Of a DNA stretch of 64,000 nucleotides, positions 1-11,710 are shown piece by piece. The DNA is from Caprimulgus europaeus (lineage: Eukaryota > Chordata > Aves > Caprimulgiformes > Caprimulgidae): the NCBI GenBank assembly GCA_907165065.1, contig OU015538.1, positions 20,413,165-20,477,164 of the forward strand. Direction: 5' to 3'. The notes beneath the pieces were generated by a model, which saw nothing but the letters and a program-made list of their open reading frames with translations, was not told where the DNA came from and made no database searches. How positions within the stretch are numbered: the stretch's first letter is position 1; each line of letters starts with the position of its first letter. The position numbers were made by a program, and so were the translations under genes.

Positions 1-3000
1 GAGTCACAGTCTTAGTGATTTCAAGTTAGCTCTATTAACATGTATTTATTAGATTGCCACAGAGCAGAAGACTCAGGCTTCATCAAAACAATAGCCTGCC
101 TTTTGTCAGCGCTCTCAGCAGATGCCTTGGAGGAAGGAAAGATGTAACTTCCACAGCGTGTGCGGCAGCGAGACAGCAGGCACTGGAGCAGGAGGGAAGC
201 TCCAGCCAGAGCACGTGAGGGATATGGTGAGGGCTGAGCCGTGTTTCACCGCTCTTACTGCAGATCTGCTGGGGCTGCTGCGTGTTTAGGCAGCTCAGGC
301 AAGGAAGAAGTGCCTGTGCCCTCAAAGACGATGCCCTGGGAGAGGTGTAGGAAACAGAGAGGGACAAGGATGTCCTGAGCAATCCATGGACTGGCTTGCA
401 GAGGGAGGAGGGGACTGTGGCCACACGCAGCCTGGCACTGAGGCGGTGTCAGGCACACACACCTTTGAGCTGTAGAACAGGTACTGCAGAGCAGGGAGAG
501 AGAAGCAGGACTGATTTCACGTGAAGTCAGAGCCAATCTGCAAGCAGGAAATGTTTGTTCTTTGCTGGCAATATGGTTTCTTGTTAACAGTGGCAAAAGT
601 CATTAATCCTATTCTCGTGGGGAGTGAATGAGCCATGGCAACAAATATATTTTTGCTTCCTAAAACATAAATTGAAGCCATTGCAGAAGTGAGGGGAGCT
701 CTGCAGCTGAGGGAACTCGTTTTTCTGTCCTCATTCAATACTCTCTGTTGAGAAAAAAATTACCAAAAGACTGAAGAAAGGCGTTTAAATCCTATCCTGG
801 TGCTGCTTAAACATGACCCTCTTCACATTAAGGTGTGAACTCATCACACATAGCTTAGCAGCCTCTTCCGTTACAGCTGTATATTTAAAATTACATGCTT
901 AAGCCCAAAACTCAGGTACCCATCATCTCAGAGCTATTTCTTCTCACAAGGCTATATATAACTTTCCTCTGAAGTTGGCCCAGAGCAGTACATGGCTGCT
1001 TCCTGCTCATCTACACTGGGGCCAGACCCACTGCATCTCTATATCCTTGAACAAGAAACACTCCCATGCCTGATGTTCAGACACTCAGGCGACTGCAGAG
1101 GCTTTTATGCAGCTGCAGGGTTTCTCCTCCAGCCCTAGGCAAGGTAAGCTCCTCAGGTGCTGTAAGCAGGGAGCTCAGAGGAGTTGAGCTGATGGGTACA
1201 TGATCATATCCTCCCTCTTTCAGCTCAGTGAGTCTTGAATTCTTGGCTGCACAAGTGGAAGAGCTGAGAAAGGAAGGGTGGAGAAGGCACTCTTCCTTCT
1301 CACAAGGAATAATTGACAAGCTCTGTAGTTAGGGCAGTCTCTGTCAAGGTGCGTGACATGGGTGGGAACCCACCTGGAATGCCAGCACTGAGCCCAAGTG
1401 GGTCCTCCTGCCACATGGAAATAACAGACAAGGGACAGGACCACCACAGCTGCCAGGCATTTGGTTTCTGTTGGTTTAAGCATCACTGCAGTTGCATTGT
1501 GTGAGGAGCCTGATCCTGGCAGTGGAAGTGTTCCTTGGGCACAGGAATGGGTGACCTAAGTTCTCTGAGAGCCTTGAAGGAGTAGCTCTTTCCTGGATTC
1601 CTGCAGGATTGAGGCAGAAATGTGATGTTGAATGGCTCTGGACAGCACAGCTCCAGGCTTGTGGCAAAATTCCAGTCGCCTTCTACAGTACAAGTGGAAA
1701 TGCAAAGTGTCTAAAGCACTTGGGCATGTCCAGGGCAGTGCTGGCTGCCTGTGACTACAGCTTTACCAAAACCACTTTTAAGTGGCTTCACCACCCAAGT
1801 CCTTGAGTGTCTGGCAGTGTGTTTGCTGATGGAAAGCTGATCACCAGGGAAAAAAGATTTCCCCATGCAGGTCACCAAAGAAAGTTTTGAGGGAAAATGC
1901 TTTTTTCTCAGCCTGTTTCTCAGCAAGAGAGTAAACTTGGGCAAAAAAGCTGCTAATACTGGAACACTGGCCATGCAGCTGCATGACACGCAGCACTGAC
2001 CTGGCTGAATTCACTGAGCTTTCACATTCATTCACAAAATTCCACTTTGGAGTGACATGCTTGGGAACTGCCCGTCCTTTTGTACACATTTGTCCTGTAC
2101 ACCCCACTTCTTGTCCTGATTTGTTTGACTGAAGTGTGGCTGCCCTGACCAGAATCCAAATCAACTCTGACCTGTTGGATAATCCTGTGGGCACAAGTCC
2201 CCACATCTCCCTGTGCTGCTTTCAGAATGCTTTGCCCTCTGACCATGCAGCTCCAGCACTGAGCAGTGTGGCTGTACCAGCACAGACCCTTCATGAACAC
2301 ATTCATGCAGCTTTGTGGGCTCGGCTTCATAGCCCACACTGTTCTGTGCAGCTGTGGCTAGACTATTATTAGTTCCCCAGGCAGAAGGTCTGAAGGCCCC
2401 TGAGCTACAAGATGAAGCATAGATAAATGTCTGTATATTTATATAACTTCCCTGATTAATTGTTTGAGTGCCTCATGCCCTTTAATGTGTTCAGCCTACC
2501 AGGAAACACAGTGGTATTAGCTCTGTTTCACAGAAAAAGGACCAAGAAACAGCAAAGGCTGAGACAAAAAGCTTCTGATTTCTTGTGTTGGTCTTGGTCC
2601 CTTTATCCACAGCCCTTCGTGTCAGTGTTTATTTGGCTGTGCCTTTGCAGCTGCCTGCCTTCATGAGAGATCTCCATGTGCAGAGGTTCATTGGCACAGC
2701 AGCTCTGCTCATGGATGCAACCACACCAAACTAGTTGGCCAGCCCGCCGCCCTCCAAAAAGATCCTCACAGATTTTAGGGCCTTTTAGCCTGTCCAGCAG
2801 ACCATGGCAGTCTGAAATCTCTCCCTTGTGAACCAGCAGCTGGTTCTCAATCCATTCCCTGATCCATCTAGAGAGGGAGGCAGCTGCTGTGCCAGTAGGA
2901 CATGCATCTTGCATTGCAGGACCGAGAGCTGTCCTTATTTCTGTGATCCCTAACCCAAACTTTGCAGTCACTGAGGCTGGCTTCCAGGCTTGGCCATCTT

Positions 3001-6000
3001 TTCTATTTACTTGCTCTTGTGGCACTTTGTCTAGATCTTTTTTCTAAGCAGTTCTGGAAAAGACTCTGAAAGGGGTAACGTGGGCAAAGGCAGGCGGATA
3101 TAGAGCTGCAATGAGTGCTCTGGGTACAGTGCAGGAGAGGCTGCTCCTGTTTGGTGAGCATTGCCTGACAGCTGTATTGGTTTTCTTCTATCATATCAGA
3201 CAAGGCTGGTCCCATCACCAAAGGCCTGACTTTGGCAGCAGTCCACATAAGAAAGGACTAGAGATGAGGTGGATGAAAGACTTGTACCAAGAACCACTGG
3301 AGAATTTGGGGAATTGCTCAGAGTCCAGCCTCAGTGCAGAGCCAGGTGGCTGAGAGGAAGCAGGGCAGCCAGGTGAACCACAGACATCCACCTCCATCTC
3401 ACACAACCTCACAGCTCTTTCAGAAGCTGTTTGGGCCTTGGCTCTGCCCAAACTATGGTTGATGGTTTCTGCTGTGGCAATTCATGCTACTTGCAGCCCT
3501 CCCATGGAGCCACGCAGCAAGTAGAGCACACAGGGTCTACAACAGCCTGCAGGCGTGATGCAGAGGAGGAGGGATGGGAGGTGGAGACCATCACCAGGCA
3601 CATTTTATCTTTGTGCAGCAGAGATCTGCTGAGGGGAAAAGATCAGTCCTGGATTCACGAGAGCACATTCCCACACTGCGTTCAGCAGTTGTGGTGGTGG
3701 TGAAGAGAGGAAAGAGGCCTCTGCTGTGCAGACAGGGCGTTGGTTACTGGAAAAGGAAGAAGGTTTTTTAGGGGGCTGCTGAAAGGAAGCTGGTGTGAGA
3801 GTGACTCAGTGTTGTCTTGTAGAAAAGTCTGGAAGGCTGGAGGGCTCCACAGACAGCAATCTCATAGCAGTGATGGTTGGCAGGTGTTACATCCAGTTAC
3901 TAACTCTTTGCCAGGGTCAATACCCCGTAATGGCCCTGAGCAGCCTCACCTGGGGCTGCCCACACCTGCCTTTGGCTCCATTTAAGCTCAGTCTGGAGCC
4001 ACAGCCCTTTTCTCACCTTGCTGCAGGCATGCTCACCTCTGGCCCTGTCTCTGGGTTAGACCTCAACTGTGCAGGTAACTTCTCTCTGGGTGGGTCCTTG
4101 GATACACCTTGTAGCTTGTTTTCAGCCTGGGCTTTGACCCTGGTTATTTTGGGGAAGGCTTTGGAGCTGTGTTTCAGCCTGGTCTCCAGCTCTGGTTCTG
4201 CTTCCCTTTGCTCCTGCTTGAAATGCCTGGATGGATCCCAGACCTGTCTCTGTGCTTGCCCTGGCTGGGACAGTTGATGGGATGAGCTGCCTGCCCTGGG
4301 GGAGGTGGCACCCTCTGGGTGAGGGCACTGCCTGTGCTGGGATCACCCTTGGCTCCCAGGTCCCCTGTCTTTAGGGAGCAGCCACCCTTGTGCTCCCCGA
4401 GAGTCTCCTGTTCACTATGAGGTTGTACATAACTTGCTGAAAATGCCTGAATAGCTGCTTTGTCACAAATAAAGGACTTGCAGGCTTCAAGGTCAGTGTT
4501 AGAATGTCTAATTTCAGGGTTTTGGAGGGGATGCAGAACTTGATAAGGTGTTGGTGCTTCCCATATGTTCCCAGGGAAAAGTAAAGCATCTTCAAAGGGG
4601 ATCTGGAGCAGCCAGCAGCCTGAGATGAGCTCATAAGGAGCATTCAGCCAAGGGACCATTTCTTATTTTTATTTTATTTTAAAAGCAAATGCTGACTGTA
4701 TTGGAGAGCTGATGACTTTTGCCATAAACAGAGGTTGTTTGTTGGGTTCAGCCTCTCCAGTGAGTCTGTAAAGACTCTGTTGGGACACAAGTGAGCACTG
4801 TGCTGTGAGCTACTCATGCTGAGCCCCTCCTTTAGTTCCTGAGAAGAAATGGGCATGGTTAGGGTGTGATTGTTTTAGATACCTATTCTAGGAGAAGCTA
4901 AACTTTGCTATTGTAAGAGCCTATTTTTCTTCAGTGACTAAAGGGCAAGTCAAGATAACTAATTAGCACCTAAGATTATGCAAGCTGTGTCCTAGGCCCT
5001 GTGGCTGGAGCCACAAAAAGGTTCAGCTCAGACATACCTACAGAGCTCAGACAGAAGTATGAGAAACTGGAGGGTGTCAGCCTGGGATTTAAGCTCCTAA
5101 AACCTCACTTGGGTGAGCTGCTGAAATCCTTTTTGGATCTCGTCTGGCACACCTGGAATAAAGGTCAAAGCAAGAGCTGGGTTCCCTTCTTCAACCCAGT
5201 GCCTTTCCTGCTGCTCAACTGCTTTTTCTTCCTTTCAACTGTGAAACCACTGGTAGTGGGGCCATGTAGTCCTGCTTTTTCCCCACCAGCCTCTGTGACC
5301 CCTTTCTTGCTCTCTGGTAGACCAGGCTGTGGAGTTCATGTCAATTTCAGACACTTGGATTTACAGGGTAAATTATTTTATAACTATGACTTGTTGGCTT
5401 CTTGGGCTTACTTGCTATTTTAAGCTTATTTTTCAGCTTTAAGCTCTGGCTAAATGGACTTTCCCTTGCTTAAAATGTGCCTTCAGAGCAGGAAGGAACT
5501 TGACCTTGTGAAGATTTATGTCTCTTTTAACCTAATTATGTGGCTATTTGTAACAATAAGCTTCAGTTCCACTTCAGATAGTAAAATTTCTGTCAGCAGT
5601 TATTTGCCCCCGGGTTATAAGGTGTGTACTACTGAAACACAATGAAATGAAGGAATTTATACACATAAAACATTGAAAAGGTGTTGTTAAAATCTGCACC
5701 CTGTCTTGAGTTGTTTGTGCAGAAGTCTAGGGATGTGGAATTGGAAATCGAATGTATGTGGAGCAATCCAAGAAAATGTTAATTTCTGAAAAACACTGAA
5801 GGTGATTTAAAATGAGCTTTAAATGTTTTCTGTCTGAAAGGAAAACAAGAGTGAAAAAAATTCTGTAGAAGTGTAGGTGTAGGCAAAGCAGAAGGTTACT
5901 TCACTGCTATTGAGAAAATATGAAATGGGGAAAAGGTGTTTCTTTGAAACAAAGAACCTTGCAAAATTTTGAGACAAAGCACTTGAACCACTTTTGGTCT

Positions 6001-6150
6001 GGCAGCTGGTCCATCAAACTGAGCTCTACTTTAGCAGTAAAGGTTTGAAGGGAAATTCACCTCAGCAAGCGCTTCATCTCCATGTTGCTTCATCCCCCTT
6101 TATTTCTTGCTCTGTGCAGCTGCTTGTTTTTTTCCTTTAATTAACAATGT
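1..6150. other. Non-coding DNA, no gene seen
   Basis: No open frame here resembles a known protein. Frames are short, often start at non-ATG codons and overlap on both strands, as expected by chance. I see no LINE or LTR end that I can name and no long simple repeat. It is most likely intergenic DNA downstream of LPAR4, which points towards this end of the window from 26.8 kb. Single exons of an unrecognised gene or non-coding RNA cannot be excluded by eye. Confidence 0.6.
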
Positions 6151-6159
6151 CACCAGATG

Positions 6160-7010
6160 GGCACCAATAACAAGATGTCCCCTATTGCTGCCGCAGTGCC
6201 GGGTCTCCACGCTGCCCGGTCGGTCCCCCTGACCCTGGGGACGCCTTGCAGGAAATGGCGGCCAAGGCAGGGGCCAACAGTGCTGTTGGCTGAGGGGACA
6301 GAGGAAATGGCGGCAGTGAGGCTGCCTCCAGCAGCAAGAGATGAGCCACTGTCCCTCGCTGTGCACATCCAGGAGGAGGAGGAGGCCATTCTGAGAGGGT
6401 TTGCCCTCAGGTGCCTCTTGGCCCCCGAGTTGTAGCCATGTTGGGGCCTTGCAGGTCGCGTGAGGGGACTCACAGGTCACTGCCTCACAGCATGGCTGCT
6501 GTGGCAAGCGCTCATTCTTCATCAGGTTTCCTTCTCCAGGGTGTTTCCACCGTCATTATTTTTTCTCCTTTTTTTGGCACGCATTTTTTCCTGTGTAGGA
6601 TGGACCAAAAGAAGCAGTAACAGTAAAGCAGAGAGCCACGTGTCCCCTCTGGCCCCAGCTGGCCATGCTTCCCCTCAGGTGCTGTAAGCAGAGAGCCATA
6701 CTGCTTGCCCTCCCTGAGGCGCAGGGGAGGAGGTGAGCAGACAGCATGTCCCCTCTGGCCCCAGCCGGCCATGCTTCCCCTCAGGTGCTGTAAGCACCAG
6801 TGCGGAGCGTGTCGGCTTCATGCGGCCGTAAGCTGGCAGCAGCCCTGCTCCCCTGAGGCAGCTCTGTCAAGGCAGAACCTGCCAGAAGGGCCTTGCAGCC
6901 ATCTTGGCAGAGGCTGTGGTGGAGGGGAAGCAGCTGGGTGTCTGCGGTGAGGGCTGCTGGCAGTCCTGTCCCTGCCGGCACGCCCTGCCGCGCCTCAGCG
7001 CTGGCTTCTG
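6160..7010. promoter_or_regulatory. CpG-enriched block with YY1-like motifs
   Basis: CpG dinucleotides are visibly denser than in the flanks, with five per 60 bases in the rows starting at 6181, 6781 and 6961. The sequence AAATGGCGGC occurs at 6254-6263 and 6306-6315, and the reverse-oriented GCCATCTTGG at 6898-6907. These resemble the YY1 consensus (AAGATGGCGGC), common in vertebrate CpG promoters. No convincing coding frame accompanies the block. It may be a promoter of an unannotated transcript, a methylation-resistant regulatory island, or simply a GC-rich patch. The motif likeness is seen and the function is inferred. Confidence 0.3.
6641..6796. repeat. Pair of 50-bp direct repeats, 106-bp period
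   Basis: Positions 6641-6690 and 6747-6796 are near-identical 50-base copies. They begin TGTCCCCTCTGGCCCCAG, end GGTGCTGTAAGCA, and differ by one C/T change in the middle. The intervening 56 bases are not repeated, so this is a dispersed duplication inside the CpG-enriched block rather than a tandem array. Confidence 0.85.
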
Positions 7011-7094
7011 AGGGAAGGTGCCCGTTTCTGTTAACTGAACCCAGAAATGCTTCTGATCTTCATCTGTCTGCACAAGGGTAACAGCCCTGTGCAC

Positions 7095-8110
7095 CACTTC
7101 TGCACTCTGTTGTCCCTCTGGTCAACTCTTCTGACAGCAAAGATGTTCTGCTGTTCTGCTTTCCTCCTCCCGCTCTAACCTGACTTTCCCTTCCCCACAT
7201 TATCTTTCCTCCCTCAATCCTTGTAAAATCCCCTCTCTGCTCCAATTTCTTTCTCGCCAGTACTTTTATTTCCTCATCCTTCTCAGTTCTGGAGACCTTT
7301 TTCTTATGCAAGCTGATCACCTTTATCCTTACATCTCCCACACTTGTTTCCACTACTATTTCTGCCAACCTGGTTCTTATTTAATTCATTTCCTGCTTCA
7401 TTTTCTTTACCACTCCCCTACTTTTTCCTTTTCTGTGTCTGAAATAGTTTCTAGAAAAGAAGTGTTTACCCCCCACAGCCACCTCAGATGTCAGTCCTCC
7501 ATGCACTGCTCCTGCCTTTGACAGTGCCCATTTCCACCTCCCTCTCTTCTGCTTCCCACTCCACCTTCTCACACCTCAGTGCACCCACATCCTTTCTCCT
7601 CTTCTCCACCCCTGTTTGTTGATGAGGATCTTCACTCTGCTTTTCCTCATCAGCCAAATTCTCCAATGTCAGCTCATGTTTCTTTGTCGTCTTTGCAGTC
7701 TCCTCCTCTTGCCCTCCATGACCTCAATGGTTCATCTTGTGCTTTTGCTCCTTCCTCACGTTTCATGGTCCAGTCTGACAACTCCAGGCTGTCTTTCATC
7801 CCATACCTTTTTTCTGCTCACATGTATACCTGGCAAGGATGCCATTGCCTTTCTCCAATGTGTGTGTGATTTCTTTCTCAGGAATGGTGGTGGTGTGCTT
7901 TGCAATTCTCCTTCTTTGGGTTAATCAAATCCCAGATCCACAGTTTTGTCTTCTATTGGCCTGAACCCCATAGTCTCCTGATTTTCCTGATATGTCTCCA
8001 GTCTGTTCAGAACACATCTTCCTCCCTGATTTTTTTTTTCAGGTTTCCTAGAGGACTCTGTCCTTCATTCTCTTCTATTCTCCCTCTACACCTCATCTCT
8101 GGATAATCTG
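7095..8110. other. About 1 kb of strongly pyrimidine-biased DNA
   Basis: The plus strand is pyrimidine-rich over about a kilobase. In the rows starting 7201 and 7561 I count 46 and 48 pyrimidines of 60. It is not a simple repeat, because no short unit recurs. The bias explains the chance open frames on both strands here, which are lysine/arginine/glutamate-rich on minus and serine/proline/leucine-rich on plus. It could be a worn transposable element or a region shaped by strand-asymmetric mutation. I do not recognise a family. Confidence 0.55.
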
Positions 8111-10104
8111 GCAAATAGAACATCCTTGCCTGTGTTGTGCAATGTACAGTGACCCCTCAGGTGCTCCTGGCCCACCTCCCTTTGTCTGAGTTACAACCTC
8201 TGGACAACCAGATGAAATGGAGTGCTGAACCACTCCAGTTCAGCATGATCCTTGCTTTACCTTTCCAAACCTACCACTGGATCCTTTTCAGTCCCAGGAG
8301 ATAGCATAGAAATTGTCTCTATCATCTGATACTGCTGTAGCTGCCGCATCACTTGGCAAACTTACTGGAGATTCATGAGTCAACGTGCAAATGTGTGTGG
8401 AAAGCAGCAAACACTGACCATCTCTTCATCTGGATTTTAACAGCTTCTTTCTTTTGGGTTGTTTAGGGAATGTTCTCAAAAGAATCCTTAAAAGTTAGTT
8501 GATGTTAATAAATAATTGACCTCTCTCCAAACAGTATTGATACAAGTTATCTCCCAGACTTCTATCTTGAATATCTAGCTTTGTTATCACAAATGATTTT
8601 TGGTTGCTGACATTTAGCTCCTGCTTCCCTGGAAAGAGCCATACCAGCTGATCTTGTTCTTTGTTTCCAGCAAATTGCCAAAGCTCTTGAACACGAGCAT
8701 GAGTACAGCAAGAGGATGGAAGTGAGCTGGGTCAGTGCTCAGAGGTGCTCAGGACTGTGCTTCATTAGAAAAGGAAAAAGAACACCTGCCATCTGGCAAA
8801 GTGACATTATGGTGGGCCCAAGCACAGCATCAGGGCTTTCAATCTGGAATTAAGTAACTCTGAGAAGTGTGAAAGTGGGGAGCAAAAAAAAGCTTTGTTC
8901 TTGTAAACCTCAAAAGAGAAATAACCTGGCTTTGGTTTACAACACTTTAACAGGTGGGTTTGTTTGGGTTTTTTTTTTAGTTTTAACTTCATTTCTCTGC
9001 TTTGAAGGTCAGACAGTTTCACATCAGCCTTTCACGGGAAGCTGAAGGTCTTTCGGATTGTCTCTGCTCATGGTATTCCTGATCAGCTATGCAATTGTGA
9101 AGACATCAGTAGTTTGCCCTTCTTTAACAGTTACTCTGTTGTCCATCCTGTTGCAATAAGCCTTTTATAATTGTTTGAAGAATTTCCTGTAATGACCAAG
9201 TTGCCTTTGAGGGCAATGACACTCTGGATCAGGGGATTAATAAGGAAAGTCACCAAAAAGCCTGCTTGGTACCTCTGTTTCATGGAGGAGTCTCACACTG
9301 TGAATCCCCAGCACTTGTACACCAGAATTGTGGCCCTGCCATCACAGTGCCAAGGGTGACTGAACTGCAGCTTTGAGAGCAATCTGATAATCCATGAGCA
9401 ATTGCTCATAGCAGGGATGGAGTGTGGTGGCAGTGGGAGGAAAGCCAGAGCAGAAAACAGGCAGAGCTGGGGTTTGTTCCTCACCTGAGCCTTGTTCCCA
9501 GGTCTGAACCTGGATGGGGAAGGCAGGAGAGGGCAAGCTGGTGTGAGGAACTGCTTGAATAGTTTGATTTAGACCAGCTCTGGGGTTTTTTCCTCCTGCT
9601 CTTACCATCCTTTTGATTATCTCTGCCCATATTTGAGGGGAGTGTTTTGTTGCAGGCCAGTAAGTATACTGGAGAAGTGTAGGCAGCCTTGTTGGGAAGG
9701 AACCTTATTTCTACAGGGATATTTTAGAGTTTATTTGCATAAATGAACTGAGCTGCTTCGAGCAGTAAATCAGAACCAAATCCTAATGCCTAAGAGCAGC
9801 TGATATTATACTGTGGCTTGAAGATCTTGCAAAGCAGAGGTGTTCTCACCCCCCACACTGAGCTGCTAGGTCAGTGCCTTCTCCTGTGTTCTTCTCTCTG
9901 CACACATGATGGCAGTACATGCTTCAAGCACTAGTTGATTTTCAAAATAACTGAATGCAAACTTCTAATATTTTTCTTTACAGTAGCTTGTAAGAGATGA
10001 AATAAATATTTATTCCCCCATGCCTAAATACCTCATCCCCCTTTCCTTTATAAAAATGCAATCCATTCCTTATTCTTCCCCTTTAATTAATTTCCACCCT
10101 TATT

Positions 10105-10140
10105 TCTCATGTTGCTGAATTTTCTCATGTTGCTGAATTT
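10105..10140. repeat. 18-bp tandem duplication
   Basis: The unit TCTCATGTTGCTGAATTT occurs twice back to back (10105-10122 and 10123-10140) with no mismatch. Two copies only, so it is a small slippage or duplication event. Confidence 0.9.
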
Positions 10141-11459
10141 TCCCCTGGTGCTGTGTTCTGTTGTTTTAAATCACAGTGAGGTTTGTGCAAGATGGTGCTT
10201 CCCTCGTGTAAATAACACAGGTTTGGGGGTTTTATTGATGGGTCAATCTGCAGCTCAGGGCAGTGCAGTGGGAAAAGCAATTTTTGGTATTGGAATAACA
10301 TCTTGTGGAAGGAATCTGTCAATGGTGGGGTAAAGAAGGCAGCTCAGGGACAGAGGGTCTTCAGAAGCAGTTGTAGGGGGAGAAATTCTTGCTGTGAATG
10401 TGTGCCACGAGGATTTGGAGTGTCTCAGGCCACCTTGGGTAGGAAGACTTTAGATGAGCTGGTTTTGAAGGGCCTTTGTGAAGTTCTTTTTTCCTTACCT
10501 TTCCTGTACTTATGGGGGGGTCATGTGTGTGACAACAATGTTTTTCCTCTGAAGATACCCCCAATTTCCTCTGTCAGTAGATGGATTTATGGAAGGCAAC
10601 TCTCGTTCTGATGTATTTTACCAATTCCTGCGAGTTTCTCATTCCACCTCCCTCTCGTGTCCCACGGCTGCCCTCTGCTGTTGCTGGGGCTCTGTACTGG
10701 GACTGGCCCATTGTCAGGTTTCTGGTTGTCTAATTAAGCAGATTTGCATACAGACTTTGCATATAGCATTAAGTTACTGTGCATTTTGTTTCATGTTGCT
10801 TATTTTTTGCCATTACTAGTATTTGAGGGTGTGATCTAGGACCAGACTTACATGAACAACCTGTAACACAGACACCATTTGGTTATAGCAGGTGGTTTTT
10901 TTCCCTAAAAGGTAATTTCTTACAATGAAATTTGCATTCTGCACAGTTTCTGCACCTCTCTTTTCTTGCTGCACCATCTGTAAGCTCTGTGGAGCACCCA
11001 CCCCAGGGACCCTGATGTCTTGATCAGTTTGATGGGGAAGGGTGCTGTAATATAAACTTGTAATAACAGGTCAGTGATGCTCAGCTCAACAGAAAGCTGT
11101 TGTAGGAACTCAACTGTCTCGTGCCTGGTGGCTATTTAGGAATGATTGTCCATGTGCATGTAGTGATGAGGAGGCAGTTGCCTGCCCTCTTAGTCCACTA
11201 GGATTGCGTGTGGGCTCGCACAAGAGCAGTTGCACCTTGCTGGCTTTCTTGGTCCTAGCAATGATGTGTTTATTTATCCTGAGTCCTTACACTGGCACAC
11301 AGTGGTTTCTACAGAGCCAGCCAGGATGAGCTGGTGGTGTGGATCCTTTTTGGGCTGGAAAGCTTTGCCGTAGGAGTTGGTGACATTAGTGATGTGAGAG
11401 ACAGTTTCAGCACATAATAGATGAGGGGCTATAGAAAAAGTGACTTATGCTGGTTTAAC

Positions 11460-11710
11460 CCATCTTCCCATTTCATACTTTGTTCTGGGTTTTTCTTTCT
11501 TATCTGTCCTATGTCACCTCCTTCTTCTGCCTCATGATATCTGCTTTCTAGCTAGATCTCTCCTTCCCTCTAGTTCTTATACATTTCCTTCTGCTTTATC
11601 TCTTTTTATTTCCCAAAGCCCATCTTGCCCTTTCATCTCTTTCTCCCAGTTGTCTGCATGTCCCCTTTCCCCCTCTGTTTGTTGTTCCTTGCATCCTCCA
11701 TTCCTCTGGG
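11460..11710. other. Pyrimidine-rich stretch
   Basis: The plus strand is about 80 percent pyrimidine in the row starting 11581 (48 of 60). It resembles the longer stretch at 7.1-8.1 kb in composition, but I cannot align the two by eye. No unit repeats. No gene is supported. Confidence 0.5.

Noticed and set aside
7060..7924. Several 60-100 codon frames, charged on minus and Ser/Pro/Leu-rich on plus
   Set aside because: Explained by the pyrimidine-biased composition. No domain is recognised and frames overlap on both strands.
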